Positions 1-8,027 of a DNA stretch of 64,000 nucleotides are shown here, piece by piece; the first letter of the stretch is position 1; each line of letters starts with the position of its first letter. The notes under the pieces are model-generated. The model had not been told where the DNA came from, did not search any database, and worked only from the letters and a program-made list of their open reading frames with translations. Source of the DNA: an uncultured Dysosmobacter sp. (GTDB lineage Bacteria; Bacillota; Clostridia; Oscillospirales; Oscillospiraceae); assembly GCA_934565855.1 (NCBI GenBank), contig CAKTIO010000005.1, positions 1 to 64,000 on the forward strand, in the 5' to 3' direction. Both the position numbers and the translations under genes were made by a program.

Positions 1-10
1 CATTTTGAGA

Positions 11-40
11 AAAATCACCGCCATTTTGGCGGTGATTTTT
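11..40. terminator. Bidirectional intrinsic terminator
   Basis: A 12-bp stem (AAAATCACCGCC paired with GGCGGTGATTTT) with a short loop and T-rich tail on either strand. It probably ends a gene lying left of the window. Confidence 0.7.
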
Positions 41-94
41 CGTTTGACCACAATTATACCACAGACGGCAGAAAATCTTGACCGCTCTTGAAAT

Positions 95-130
95 CCGCGG
101 GCGGTGAGTTTTGGTACTCACCGCCCGCGG
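95..130. repeat. Perfect 15-bp palindrome
   Basis: Arms at 95-109 and 116-130 are perfectly complementary around a 6-nt loop. It lies 43 bp past the stop of the hydrolase operon but has no T-run on either side. It may be an mRNA-stabilising hairpin or a protein-binding site rather than a standard terminator. Confidence 0.6.
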
Positions 131-172
131 ATCGTTTATCTTTGATTATGGCATAGCAGCCAGTGGTGGTAA

Positions 173-1090
173 CTATCCGTTTGCCTTCTGTTCAGAATAC
201 AACGGATTGCTCAAAAGTTCCGATTCTTCTCCCATAAACGCTTTTCCGGAAGCCTCGTCCTCCGTGAGCCAGTAGAGAAACCAGGCTGTCACATAACCGT
301 CAGCGGAACAGAGCATTTTTCCGTGATCCATGCCGGTGCGCAGCGCCATTGCCTTGGGGACAGTCATCGCATCATAGACCTTCTGCGCTCCCTCCGGCGT
401 GATCACATCGTTGGCGTCTGACGCAAGCAGCAGTGTGGGAACCGTCATTTTGTCCGGCTCGTAGTGCAGGCCGATCGCATCCGCCAACTCCATCTCGGTG
501 GGAGACAGGCTGACCGCACAGGTGTAAAAATCGCCATGCGGCTGAGTTGTCACAGCGTTGAACACGCCCACACCGCCCTGAGAGTGGCCGGTGATGCCGA
601 TGTGGGCAGTATCTACCTTCTGATAAAATACGCTGTTGGGGTCATCATTCTGTTCCAGAAGATAAGCAAGCGTGGCATCGGCGGAATCCCCGGAGCAGGT
701 GCTGGGGTCCTCGTTCCCGATGACAATGAAGCCCCACGAAACAAGGTGCTTGAACAATGCCGGATATTGGGACGCATAGACGCCCGTACCGTTGACCATT
801 ACCACCACAGGATAGGTTTTGCTCTCCGTTTCCATCTCAGCAGGGTAATAGGTAATGAACTTCCCCCAATCTTCGGGAGCATCTGCTTCCGTATGCTTGA
901 CCTCGTACTGTCCCATCGCCAGATATTTTGCCTCCAACTCGCCGCCGGTCTTCACGGTTTTCATGTAGTTGCTCGGCACAAAAGGCTTCTTGGACAGGAT
1001 GAACAACAGGATCGCCAACAGCAGAACAATGGCGAGAATTACAATCCCCATCCACTTCAGGATCTTCAAAACAATTTTCACTTCACTCAC
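173..1090 (-). CDS. Membrane-anchored alpha/beta hydrolase
   Basis: A 305-residue protein with one N-terminal membrane segment (about residues 12-32) followed by a chlorophyllase/PET-hydrolase-like alpha/beta-hydrolase domain on the outside face. The nucleophile elbow is GHSQGG, near residue 170, and a late GMDHG histidine completes the likely triad with an Asp in between (DANDV). It starts at a GTG that overlaps the stop of the upstream hydrolase by 8 nt, so the two are translationally coupled. The substrate cannot be told from sequence; an ester or small polyester is likely. It is the last gene of a three-gene operon that faces a TetR repressor. Confidence 0.8.
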   Translation of the reverse strand: MSEVKIVLKILKWMGIVILAIVLLLAILLFILSKKPFVPSNYMKTVKTGGELEAKYLAMGQYEVKHTEADAPEDWGKFITYYPAEMETESKTYPVVVMVNGTGVYASQYPALFKHLVSWGFIVIGNEDPSTCSGDSADATLAYLLEQNDDPNSVFYQKVDTAHIGITGHSQGGVGVFNAVTTQPHGDFYTCAVSLSPTEMELADAIGLHYEPDKMTVPTLLLASDANDVITPEGAQKVYDAMTVPKAMALRTGMDHGKMLCSADGYVTAWFLYWLTEDEASGKAFMGEESELLSNPLYSEQKANG

Positions 1091-2066
1091 CCATGTACTT
1101 CTCTAAATACGCCTCGACGGTTTTCATATAGGCGGCGTAAACCTTATTGTCGTTCTGCAAGCCGTGACCGGAATGTTCCATCACAAAATACCGATAGTCT
1201 GCACCGCTCTCTCGCAGGGCGGCTTCCAATCGTTTGGAGGCAAGAAAAGGCTGCACCTTGTCGCAGGCTCCATAGGCCACCACCGTTGGCACAGGATTTT
1301 CAGCAACATAGTCCGCTGCGGCAATAGCGTGAACCTTTGAAAGATAAGTGCCATCTGCCATTTCCTCCGGCGTGATCTCCTGCCCGCTCATCACGCCGAA
1401 CAGCGCCGCACCGGCAACTCTGGATTCTTCTGTGTCCAGCCCCACGCCGAAAATCCCCCAGTCCTCTGCCACGAAGCTGGACGGGCCGACTGCGCCGAAG
1501 GTGAACACCACTGGCACAGGTGCATCCTTCCCGTCACGGTAGGCATAGATCATTGCCAGTGCGTGACCTGCGGAGCCACCGGCAACGGTTATTTTATCAA
1601 TGGGATAGCCCGCCTCCGCTGCGGCTTCCACGACTTTTGGGATAGCTGCTTTGATCTCCTCCGATTGGCTCAGAACGCTGGCGGTGTTGGTTTCCGTGCG
1701 GAGCGTGTAGTTGATGCCCACCGCCACATAGCCCTTGGAGCAGAGCCACGCCAGCATATCCCGGTCGCCGGATTTGTCCCCGGAGGTAAAGCCGCCTGCG
1801 TGGAGGTAGACAGCCAGCCCGTAATGGGACTTGCCGCCGTCCTTCGGCAGGTACAGATCGAACTTGTTGGCTTCCCCGTCGCCGTAAGGCAAATCCTCTT
1901 TCAGGGTGCCGATCTCGTCGCTCCATTTTACGCTGTATTCCTTTGCCCAACCAGGCTGAATGGCAAATTTGCTGACAACGCCCGCACCAAAGGCCAGCAG
2001 AAACGCCAAGATTCCAACTCCGACCGACACAGCCCGCACCTTCTTTCCGCTTTTTACCCTGCTCAT
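1083..2066 (-). CDS. Alpha/beta hydrolase (BD-FAE/esterase-like)
   Basis: A 327-residue esterase-type protein with an N-terminal membrane or signal segment (about residues 10-30). The oxyanion region HAGGF and the nucleophile motif GGSAG are visible, and a late EHSGHG supplies the catalytic histidine. These are hallmarks of the hormone-sensitive-lipase/BD-FAE branch. I chose ATG 2066 because GGAGG lies 9 nt upstream; the reading frame stays open further upstream, but that part encodes no recognisable domain and overlaps a small membrane ORF in another frame. The ATG overlaps the stop of that small ORF (ATGA). Probably extracytoplasmic, working with the downstream hydrolase. Confidence 0.78.
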   Translation of the reverse strand: MSRVKSGKKVRAVSVGVGILAFLLAFGAGVVSKFAIQPGWAKEYSVKWSDEIGTLKEDLPYGDGEANKFDLYLPKDGGKSHYGLAVYLHAGGFTSGDKSGDRDMLAWLCSKGYVAVGINYTLRTETNTASVLSQSEEIKAAIPKVVEAAAEAGYPIDKITVAGGSAGHALAMIYAYRDGKDAPVPVVFTFGAVGPSSFVAEDWGIFGVGLDTEESRVAGAALFGVMSGQEITPEEMADGTYLSKVHAIAAADYVAENPVPTVVAYGACDKVQPFLASKRLEAALRESGADYRYFVMEHSGHGLQNDNKVYAAYMKTVEAYLEKYMGE

Positions 2067-2197
2067 AGGATGTTTCCTCCAAACAGCGTACCGCCCAGCA
2101 GAAGGTTCAACAACGCACGCACCGCCAGCCGTCCCAGAATAAAACCGATCAGGATGATCGCCGTAAGAATCAAAATTCGCTTTGAAGTGAGTGTCAT
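2063..2197 (-). CDS. Small single-span membrane protein, first gene of hydrolase operon
   Basis: A 44-codon ORF beginning at ATG 2197, with an AAGGAG Shine-Dalgarno site 6 nt upstream. It encodes a basic N-terminus (MTLTSKR) followed by about 30 hydrophobic residues (ILILTAIILIGFILGRL...). Its TGA overlaps the ATG of the next hydrolase in the arrangement ATGA, which points to coupled translation. No homologue is recognised. It could be a small membrane partner or a translated leader that sets expression of the hydrolases. Confidence 0.6.
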   Translation of the reverse strand: MTLTSKRILILTAIILIGFILGRLAVRALLNLLLGGTLFGGNIL

Positions 2198-2290
2198 AAA
2201 AAATCTCCTTGACTTTTTGATGAGACAAGTGTATCATATAATTACAGATGAGTCAATCGTCTCAGCAAAAATGAGACAAAGTGCAAGGAG
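2198..2290. promoter_or_regulatory. Divergent promoter/operator region, TetR versus hydrolase operon
   Basis: The minus-strand promoter is TTGACT (2256-2251), a 17-nt spacer, then TACACT (2233-2228). Candidate operators are two direct copies of TGAGACAA (2221-2228 and 2272-2279) and, between them, the imperfect palindrome TGAGTCAATCGTCTCA (2249-2264), which covers the -35. This fits repression by the adjacent TetR protein. Confidence 0.6.
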
Positions 2291-2302
2291 ATGTATCAGC
2301 CC

Positions 2303-2821
2303 ATGAACAATCAGGAGAAGAACACCTATGTCCGCAGCCAAATTCTTGCGGCGCTATTGAAAATGATGCAGGAGCAGCCCTTTGCCGATATTTCCATCAG
2401 CGCTCTGGCGGACACGGCGCAGGTGGGCAGAGCCTCATTTTACCGCAATTTTACGGATAAAGAGGATGTGCTGCGGCAGGAAAATGACCGGCTGACAATC
2501 CGGTGGAAGCAAAGCTATGAAGCAGAGGAACACACCGCCCCAAATGAATTGCTTATTTCCTTGCTGGATTTCTATAAGGAGCATTCCGGCTTTTATCTGG
2601 CACTGTACCGAGCGGGGCTTTCGGATATGCTGCTGCAAACGCTGCTGGAACAGTCGGAGATCACGCCTGAGATGCCCAATGCACTTGCCTATCTCAAATC
2701 CTCCATTGCCTATATGCTCTACGGCTGGATCGTGGAGTGGATGAAACGAGGGATGCCGGAGAGCGGCACAGAACTGGCAAGGATGATTGCGGATTCCCAA
2801 AGCACCGGAACAAAACCGTAA
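2303..2821 (+). CDS. TetR/AcrR-family repressor
   Basis: A 172-residue regulator. The N-terminal 50 residues are a TetR HTH (ISISALADTAQVGRASFYRNF), and the C-terminus is a helical ligand-binding domain of the TetR_C_7/33 type. ATG 2303 is preferred, with AAGGAG 12 nt upstream; the in-frame ATG at 2291 directly abuts that site and would be too close. It is divergent from the hydrolase operon, and the operator-like repeats between them suggest it controls both. The inducer is unknown. Confidence 0.8.
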   Translation: MNNQEKNTYVRSQILAALLKMMQEQPFADISISALADTAQVGRASFYRNFTDKEDVLRQENDRLTIRWKQSYEAEEHTAPNELLISLLDFYKEHSGFYLALYRAGLSDMLLQTLLEQSEITPEMPNALAYLKSSIAYMLYGWIVEWMKRGMPESGTELARMIADSQSTGTKP

Positions 2822-2835
2822 ACAGAATACATAAA

Positions 2836-2885
2836 CCGCTATGTACTATAAACTGCTTTTACAGTACATAGCGGCTTTTTTTACG
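2836..2885 (+). terminator. Terminator of tetR, abutting the integrase stop codon
   Basis: A 12-bp stem CCGCTATGTACT/AGTACATAGCGG followed by nine T-rich bases. The T-run reaches the stop codon of the convergent integrase (2881). This is about where the left boundary of the mobilizable element is expected. Confidence 0.85.
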
Positions 2886-4464
2886 ATACCGTCGGTGCTG
2901 CCAGCTCCGCCCGGATCTCATCGTAGTATTTCTGCACCGTGGTGCGGTCCATGCCTGTTTCCCGTGCGATATAGCTTTTATTGCTCACGCCGGGGTGCTG
3001 GCGCAGGTACTCCGCCAGCTGCTTTTTCTTGGGACTGACTCCGTCCGGATATTCTGCAGCCGTCCCATTCCGCAGGGCGGCTATCTCCGCCTTCATTTGC
3101 AGGATCAGCTTCGCCAGCTTTTCCTCGCATTCCTCCCGCGTGCGGCCATACACATTGCGGGAGTGCTTCTTGCCGTCCGGCCAGACGGGCGAGTACCGTC
3201 CCTCCCACAGATCCTTTTTGAGCTGCTTGATGTAGCCCGTACCGGGTCTGCGGCGCGGCGGTGTGTACGGTTCAAATTTCTGTGCTTCCGATGCAGTCTC
3301 CGCTTTCTGCTGGGATACTTCCGCCTTTGCGATGCCGCGGTCAATGCTGGCCGCAGCATTTTCCTGCATTTCATTTGTGATGTGGGTGTAGATATTCAGC
3401 GTGGTCTTGGCGGAGACATGGCCGATGATGGCGGACAGCGTCTTTACATCCATACCGTGTTCCAGTGACATGGTTGCAAAGGTGTGTCTGAGGTCATGGA
3501 AGCGTACCTTTTTGCAGTCTGCCCGTTCCAGTATCTGCTGGAGCCGCTTGCGGACATAGCCTGGGTCGATGGGCTGGTCCGGCTTGATGCGGGATGGGAA
3601 CATCAGCGGTGAGAATACTTCTTTCCGGTATTCCCGCAGAAGGTCTACCATGACAGGCGGCAGGATGATGGTGCGGAACGCCGCTTTGGTTTTCGGTTCG
3701 CTGATGATATTCTTGCCGCCTACCGGCGTGACCTGCTTGCTGATACGGAGTTCTCCTGTCTCGTAATTCAGGTCATCCCATGTGAGAGCCAGTATTTCAC
3801 CCCGCCGCAGTCCTGTGGTCAGCTCCAGCAGGAAGAGTTCGTACATCCCCTCTGCTTTGGCCTGTATCAGAAACCGTTGGATCTCCTCTTTGGACAGTAT
3901 CTTCATTTCCTTCTGCTCCGGCGGAGGAAGCTTGACGCCGAGGATGGGATTTTTCTTGATCAGGCCATCCTTGACCGCCCTGTCCAGCGCCATTCGTATC
4001 ACATGGTAGCAGCTTCGCACCGACCGCTCCGCCATCTCCGGCCCCTTGGTGTCCCGATGCGTCTTTCTGCCGTTGGACTTCATCTCGTTCAGGAACTTTT
4101 GGCAGTCCGCCTGCGTCAGCTTGTTCAGCGGGATGTGCCCAAGGCCGGGGATGGCATGGACATAGATCCATTCCTCATAACCCTTCTGCGTAGTGGGACG
4201 GATGGATGGCTTGCAGTGATTTTCGTACCAGTAATTCATCCAATCCCCAAACCGCATATCCGGTTTGACTTTGAAGGGTGCGACCTCGGTGTACTCCTCC
4301 TGGAGCTTTTTCAGTTTTTCAATACATTCCGCTTTGGTTCTCGCCAGGACGCTTTTCTGCTTTGCCTTTCCGTTTTCATCGTAGCCCGCGATGTGACGAC
4401 CTTCCCACCGTCCGTCGCTCCTCAGACGGACGGTGCCCTGACCGTTTTTGCGTTTCTTTGCCAT
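2881..4464 (-). CDS. Tyrosine integrase with duplicated arm-binding domain and C-terminal HTH
   Basis: A 527-residue tyrosine recombinase, far longer than the usual ~390. Residues 1-58 are an AP2-like arm-binding domain, 70-170 a core-binding domain and 185-370 the catalytic domain, with R220, H323/R326 (FHDLRHTF), H349 (GHV) and nucleophile Y359. Residues 408-455 repeat the arm-domain pattern (GTGYIKQ, LWEGRYSP, GRTREECEEKL, matching GTVRLRS, RWEGRHIA, ARTKAECIEKL). Residues 478-520 look like a helix-turn-helix (GVSNKSYIARETGMDRTTV). ATG 4464 lies 4 nt after the stop of a second integrase. It is the last gene of the mobilization operon and likely excises or integrates the element. Confidence 0.88.
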   Translation of the reverse strand: MAKKRKNGQGTVRLRSDGRWEGRHIAGYDENGKAKQKSVLARTKAECIEKLKKLQEEYTEVAPFKVKPDMRFGDWMNYWYENHCKPSIRPTTQKGYEEWIYVHAIPGLGHIPLNKLTQADCQKFLNEMKSNGRKTHRDTKGPEMAERSVRSCYHVIRMALDRAVKDGLIKKNPILGVKLPPPEQKEMKILSKEEIQRFLIQAKAEGMYELFLLELTTGLRRGEILALTWDDLNYETGELRISKQVTPVGGKNIISEPKTKAAFRTIILPPVMVDLLREYRKEVFSPLMFPSRIKPDQPIDPGYVRKRLQQILERADCKKVRFHDLRHTFATMSLEHGMDVKTLSAIIGHVSAKTTLNIYTHITNEMQENAAASIDRGIAKAEVSQQKAETASEAQKFEPYTPPRRRPGTGYIKQLKKDLWEGRYSPVWPDGKKHSRNVYGRTREECEEKLAKLILQMKAEIAALRNGTAAEYPDGVSPKKKQLAEYLRQHPGVSNKSYIARETGMDRTTVQKYYDEIRAELAAPTVS

Positions 4465-4468
4465 GTAA

Positions 4469-5614
4469 TCACCCCTTTACCACAAAGTCATTCATAAACT
4501 CGCCCACGATTCCCGATGCTTTGCGGTGCATGTCTCCTGTGACATGGGTGTAGGTGTCCAGCGTGAAGGAGGTTTTCGTGTGTCCCAGAATGCCGGAGAG
4601 CGTTTTGGCATCCACGCCGCTGGTCAGCGCGTGGGTCGCAAAGGTGTGTCGGAGATCGTGGAAGCGCATATTTGGCAGCCCCGCTTCCGCCAGCAGCTTT
4701 TTCATGCGGGTGTAACCGCTGTTCGGCATGATGGGGTCTTCCGGGTGGATCGGGTTCGGGAATATCCACTGCGAGATGGATGTCTTTCTCCGTTCGGACA
4801 GCAGCTGCACCGTGCTGGGCGGCAGCTTGATGATCCTGCGGCCTGCGCCGGTTTTTGTTTCGCCCACATAGTAGCCGCCGCCTGCCTTGTTGTGGAGCGT
4901 CCTGCGGACGGTCAGTGTTCCTTTTTCCGCATCGAAGTCTGTCCACATGAGACCGCACAGCTCGCCCCGGCGCAGGCCGGTGGTGATCTCCAGATAGAAG
5001 AAGTCGTGCCAGTGCTCATCGGTTTTGATGGCTTCCATGAACCGTTCCAGTTGCTTGTCGTTGAGGATGGTCTTGGTAGCGGTCACCTTTTTCGGCAGCG
5101 TCACATCATCGGTGGGATTCTTTACAATCAGGTGGCGGTCAACGGCTACATTCAACGCCTGATGCAGGACACCGTGTATCCTGCGGACTGTGGCGGGAGA
5201 CAGCGCACCGCCGTCCACACCGCCTTCCTGCTGCAGCCTCCGGTACAGGGACTGAACATCAGCCGAAGTTACTTTGCTGATCTGCTTGCTGCCAAGATAG
5301 GGCTTGAGGCTTCGCTCCGCATAGCCGCAGTACCCTGTATATGTGGATGGCCGGACCGACGGTTCGGCACATTCCTTCAGCCAGATGTCCAGCCACTCTC
5401 CCAGTGTCATGCGGCTGTCCTCTGTGAGTTCGGCACCGTCGTACTCGTCGATGCTCTTATGCAGCTTTTCCAGCAGAGCCTTCTGCGTCTTTGCAGACAC
5501 ATAGTGAAAGATGGAGTCGCCGTTGTCTTTATGTCCGACTACGATGCGCCCCTCCCAGCGGCCATCGTCACGCTTGCGTACCATACCGTCACCGGATGGC
5601 CTTCGTTTTGCCAT
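4469..5614 (-). CDS. Tyrosine integrase
   Basis: A 381-residue phage-type integrase with an N-terminal arm-binding domain (DGRWEGRIVVGH), a SAM-like core-binding domain, and a catalytic domain with TGLRRGE (Arg), FHDLRHTFATH (His-x-x-Arg), LGHTKTSFTLDTYTH (His and the Tyr nucleophile). ATG 5614 was chosen because AGGAGGG lies 9 nt upstream; the frame opens at 5659 without an SD. It is immediately upstream of a second, longer integrase in the same operon. Pairs like this occur in some integrative elements and may act jointly, or one may be a leftover from an earlier insertion. Confidence 0.88.
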   Translation of the reverse strand: MAKRRPSGDGMVRKRDDGRWEGRIVVGHKDNGDSIFHYVSAKTQKALLEKLHKSIDEYDGAELTEDSRMTLGEWLDIWLKECAEPSVRPSTYTGYCGYAERSLKPYLGSKQISKVTSADVQSLYRRLQQEGGVDGGALSPATVRRIHGVLHQALNVAVDRHLIVKNPTDDVTLPKKVTATKTILNDKQLERFMEAIKTDEHWHDFFYLEITTGLRRGELCGLMWTDFDAEKGTLTVRRTLHNKAGGGYYVGETKTGAGRRIIKLPPSTVQLLSERRKTSISQWIFPNPIHPEDPIMPNSGYTRMKKLLAEAGLPNMRFHDLRHTFATHALTSGVDAKTLSGILGHTKTSFTLDTYTHVTGDMHRKASGIVGEFMNDFVVKG

Positions 5615-5678
5615 TGTCGTTATCCCTCCTGTCTGTTTTTCTTTGTATAGGCGCCGCATCCTTTGCGCTGCCTGTTCT

Positions 5679-6356
5679 TCATTTTACTTGCGGAAATTTA
5701 CGTGGTTCCGCCACGCATTGATAGCCCTCGTACTCCATGTTCTCGATGAAACTCTCCCGGTCATCGGCATACTCCAGCGCATCGTTGATGGCTTGGATGA
5801 GATCCAGCTTCCAACTATCGCCCCGCAGTCCCGCCTGATATTCGCCGGGGCGCATCTGCTTTTTCCGCGTGTGCTTCTCCGGCGGCTCCAGCACCTGCAG
5901 CCCATGCGCCATGCAGATCTCATCATTGACCTGCCGGTGCCGCTGGAGGTCCGCGGCGTTCTGATGCAGCTTTTTGCCGTCCTTGCAGCTCACGCTGTTG
6001 ACCACCAGATGGTTGTGGAGATGATTCGTGTCCAGATGGGTCGCCACGACTACCTCAAAGTCCGGGAACTGCTTCTGCGCGAACTCCACACCGATGGCGT
6101 TGACCTGCCGCGGCGTCAGTCCATCCTCTGCTGAGAAGGATTGGACGAAGTGGTAGAACTGTCTGCCGTCCGTTTTTTGGAAGCGCTGCTTCGTTGTCAT
6201 CATTTCCAGGTACGAAGCCCTTGCCACGCAGTTGTGGCCCGTCACCATCCATTGGTCGCCCAGCATGGTCTTGCGGGCCTGCGTCACATATTTCAGCACG
6301 CCCATCATCGTACCTGCTGTCTGCTTCTTGTTTCGTACCGCGGTGAAGATGGCCAT
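5679..6356 (-). pseudogene. Truncated MOBP-type relaxase
   Basis: A 225-residue VirD2/MobA-like relaxase that would nick the element at oriT. The metal-binding motif is intact (HLDTNHLHNH, H107 to H116), as is YHFVQSF near residue 68. Relaxases of this clostridial family are usually well over 400 residues; this one stops soon after EYEGYQ. In a neighbouring frame the DNA reads AWRNHVNFRK before another stop, so a frameshift plus deletion is likely. ATG 6356 overlaps the mobC stop (TAATG). The nicking domain may still work, but the C-terminal helicase- or partner-binding part is gone. Confidence 0.75.
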
Positions 6357-6670
6357 TACTGCACCTCCAGGCTGATGCGCAGCAGCTTTTGACAGAGGTC
6401 TGTATAACCGTCGATGAGCTCGTCACTTCTGAGGACTTGGATGCGTCCCATGTTCGCCAGTGTCGTGAGCTGGTTAAGGTTCCTGCCTTGGGCTTTCACT
6501 TCAGCGAGGATCTCATCCAGTCCGTCTACCCGAACGATCTCCTTGCCCAGTGCGCAGGTGATGATGTAATCGGTGACGGTCATTCCGGCTTGCTTGGCCT
6601 GATGTTGGATCAGGTCTTTGATGCCCGGTGTCATTCTTGCGGTGATGATCGCTGTTTTCTTTCTCTGCAT
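6356..6670 (-). CDS. mobC: MobC-like plasmid mobilization relaxosome protein
   Basis: A 104-residue protein with the pattern of MobC/ribbon-helix-helix relaxosome proteins: an N-terminal basic strand (RKKTAIITARMTPGIKDLI), the helix GMTVTDYIITCAL, and a C-terminal helix with RNLNQLTTLANMG. It binds oriT and recruits relaxase. It is directly upstream of, and overlaps by one base, the relaxase gene, and it follows a hairpin-rich 330-bp stretch, which is the usual position of oriT. Confidence 0.85.
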   Translation of the reverse strand: MQRKKTAIITARMTPGIKDLIQHQAKQAGMTVTDYIITCALGKEIVRVDGLDEILAEVKAQGRNLNQLTTLANMGRIQVLRSDELIDGYTDLCQKLLRISLEVQ

Positions 6671-7004
6671 TAAACTCCTTTCTCCCCTTTAGGGGCAGGG
6701 GGTGCCGGGGCTTTGCCCCGGCGAGTGCGTCCGGCGTATAGCCGGACGCTATGCTTGCCCCACCCATCGTCGGCACAAGCTTCATATCACTCGTTTCCCC
6801 GGGTGGGCAAACTCGCTCATTCCGCTGCACCTCCTCTCCCCACGGAAACCGCTCTGCTGGGTTTCCGCGGGGGCCCCGTGCGTATTTTGCCCTTTCGGGG
6901 CGTTTCTGCCCTGAACGCCCTCGCACTTCCTCATTTGCTGTCGCCAGGTGATAGCGGCTGTAAAATCGCACACAGCGGCTTACAGCGGCGTACACGGCGG
7001 TATT
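6671..7004. other. Putative oriT region with several hairpins
   Basis: A non-coding 334-bp stretch between mobC and the initiator-like gene. It holds inverted repeats at 6704-6722 (GCCGGGG/CCCCGGC), 6727-6749 (GCGTCCGGC/GCCGGACGC) and 6843-6867 (CGGAAACC/GGTTTCCG). Position next to mobC and relaxase plus the repeat content suggest the origin of transfer. The nic site cannot be assigned by eye. Confidence 0.5.
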
Positions 7005-7457
7005 TCATGCGCTCTGTTCATCGTCTGCCGGGACAAACTGAACGCCCAGTTTTTCAGCGTTTGCCTGTGCCCGCTGCCGTTCCAAGGCTTGCGATGCTTT
7101 CTCCAGCTGACGCTCATAACAGAGGTCGAGCGCATTCTTTATCGGCAGGATGGTGTACCTGAGACAACCATTGCGCTTACGCCCGTCTTTGGTGATGATC
7201 TCCGTGCGCTCTGTGCGGATGAGCCCATGCTCCTCCAGTGCGGCAACATATTTTGCCACGGTATTGACCGAGATGCCCAGCTTCTTTGCGATGGTGGGGT
7301 AACTGACAATGCATTGGTAGGTTCGTCGATCCTCAATGCGGAGGAGATAAGTGTAGATGTTGATCTCCATGTGGTGCAGTCCCAGATCAAATACTGCGTT
7401 GGGAACGGGGAAGAAGTTCTTGATGGTGTCCTTCTTCACATAGGGCGTGTTCAGCAT
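7005..7457 (-). CDS. Initiator-like winged-helix protein of the mobile element
   Basis: A 150-residue protein with a RepA_N/replication-initiator-A-like winged helix (FFPVPNAVF near residue 20, then SYPTIAKKLGISVNTVAKYVAALEEHGLI at about 60-90 read in two pieces) and a charged C-terminal helix. ATG 7457 overlaps the excisionase stop codon and has AAAGGGG about 9 nt upstream. In clostridial mobilizable elements such proteins sit between the excisionase and mob genes. It may act as a transcriptional regulator or help replication after excision; the fuller initiator domains are not seen. Confidence 0.65.
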   Translation of the reverse strand: MLNTPYVKKDTIKNFFPVPNAVFDLGLHHMEINIYTYLLRIEDRRTYQCIVSYPTIAKKLGISVNTVAKYVAALEEHGLIRTERTEIITKDGRKRNGCLRYTILPIKNALDLCYERQLEKASQALERQRAQANAEKLGVQFVPADDEQSA

Positions 7458-7666
7458 TCCGACGCCCCTTTCGTGTGTGCGGTGATCCATTTCCGCAGTT
7501 CTTCCTTCGGAACGACGATGCGTTTGCCGATCCGCAGAGAGGGAAAGTCATCTTCCTGAATGAGTTCATAGATGCTGGAATCCGAGACTCCCATGAGATC
7601 CACCAGCTGCTTCACACTCAGCAGCAGGGGCAGTTCGTCATAGCTGGTATAAATGCTTTTCTTCAA
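7451..7666 (-). CDS. Excisionase-family DNA-binding protein
   Basis: A 71-residue MerR/excisionase-type winged HTH (LLLSVKQLVDLMGVSDSSIYELI, then FPSLRIGKRIVVPKEELRKWI, read in parts). The start is TTG 7666, with AAGGAGG 8 nt upstream; the open frame extends to 7885 but has no coding character there. It is the first gene of the leftward operon leading to mobC, relaxase and the integrases. It likely directs excision or controls the operon. Confidence 0.8.
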   Translation of the reverse strand: MKKSIYTSYDELPLLLSVKQLVDLMGVSDSSIYELIQEDDFPSLRIGKRIVVPKEELRKWITAHTKGASEC

Positions 7667-8027
7667 ATAGTGTCCTCCTTGTAGCCTTGTTTGTGGAGCG
7701 TATTCATTTTTTCGTGATGGTGTAGGTCTGATCTCACCTCCCACAAATTTTCTCTGCTGTACGCTGTGCCCTCGCTCCGTTGGTGCGCTCCCCCTTTGCG
7801 GGATCGTGGCGTCACTTCGCCCGGAGTATCCGAACTGCGGCGGCAGGGATTCACTTTTCAAGGTTCCAAAAATAACGGTTGACACAGTCGCTTTTATGGA
7901 TTAGACTGATTTCATAAATACTGTTTTCTGCGTCTACTTCTGAGCATACTATAACATGTCAATACCCCATTGTCAAGTCTTAGCGAACAATGTACATTTC
8001 ATTAGTCTAATTCGAGGAGTACACATT
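7667..8027. promoter_or_regulatory. Divergent promoters of the mobilizable element
   Basis: Leftward promoter: TTGACA (7976-7971), a 17-nt spacer, TATAGT (7953-7948), feeding excisionase to integrase. Rightward promoter: TTGACA (7879-7884), a 17-nt spacer, TAGACT (7902-7907), feeding the DUF6076 gene. The inverted pair ATTAGACTGAT (near 7900) and ATTAGTCTAAT (near 8001) brackets the region and could be an operator. The left part (7667-7870) shows no gene. Confidence 0.6.

Noticed and set aside
464..1327. 287-codon plus-strand frame over the hydrolase genes
   Set aside because: Antisense, Arg/His-rich, no motif; the minus-strand hydrolases account for the region.
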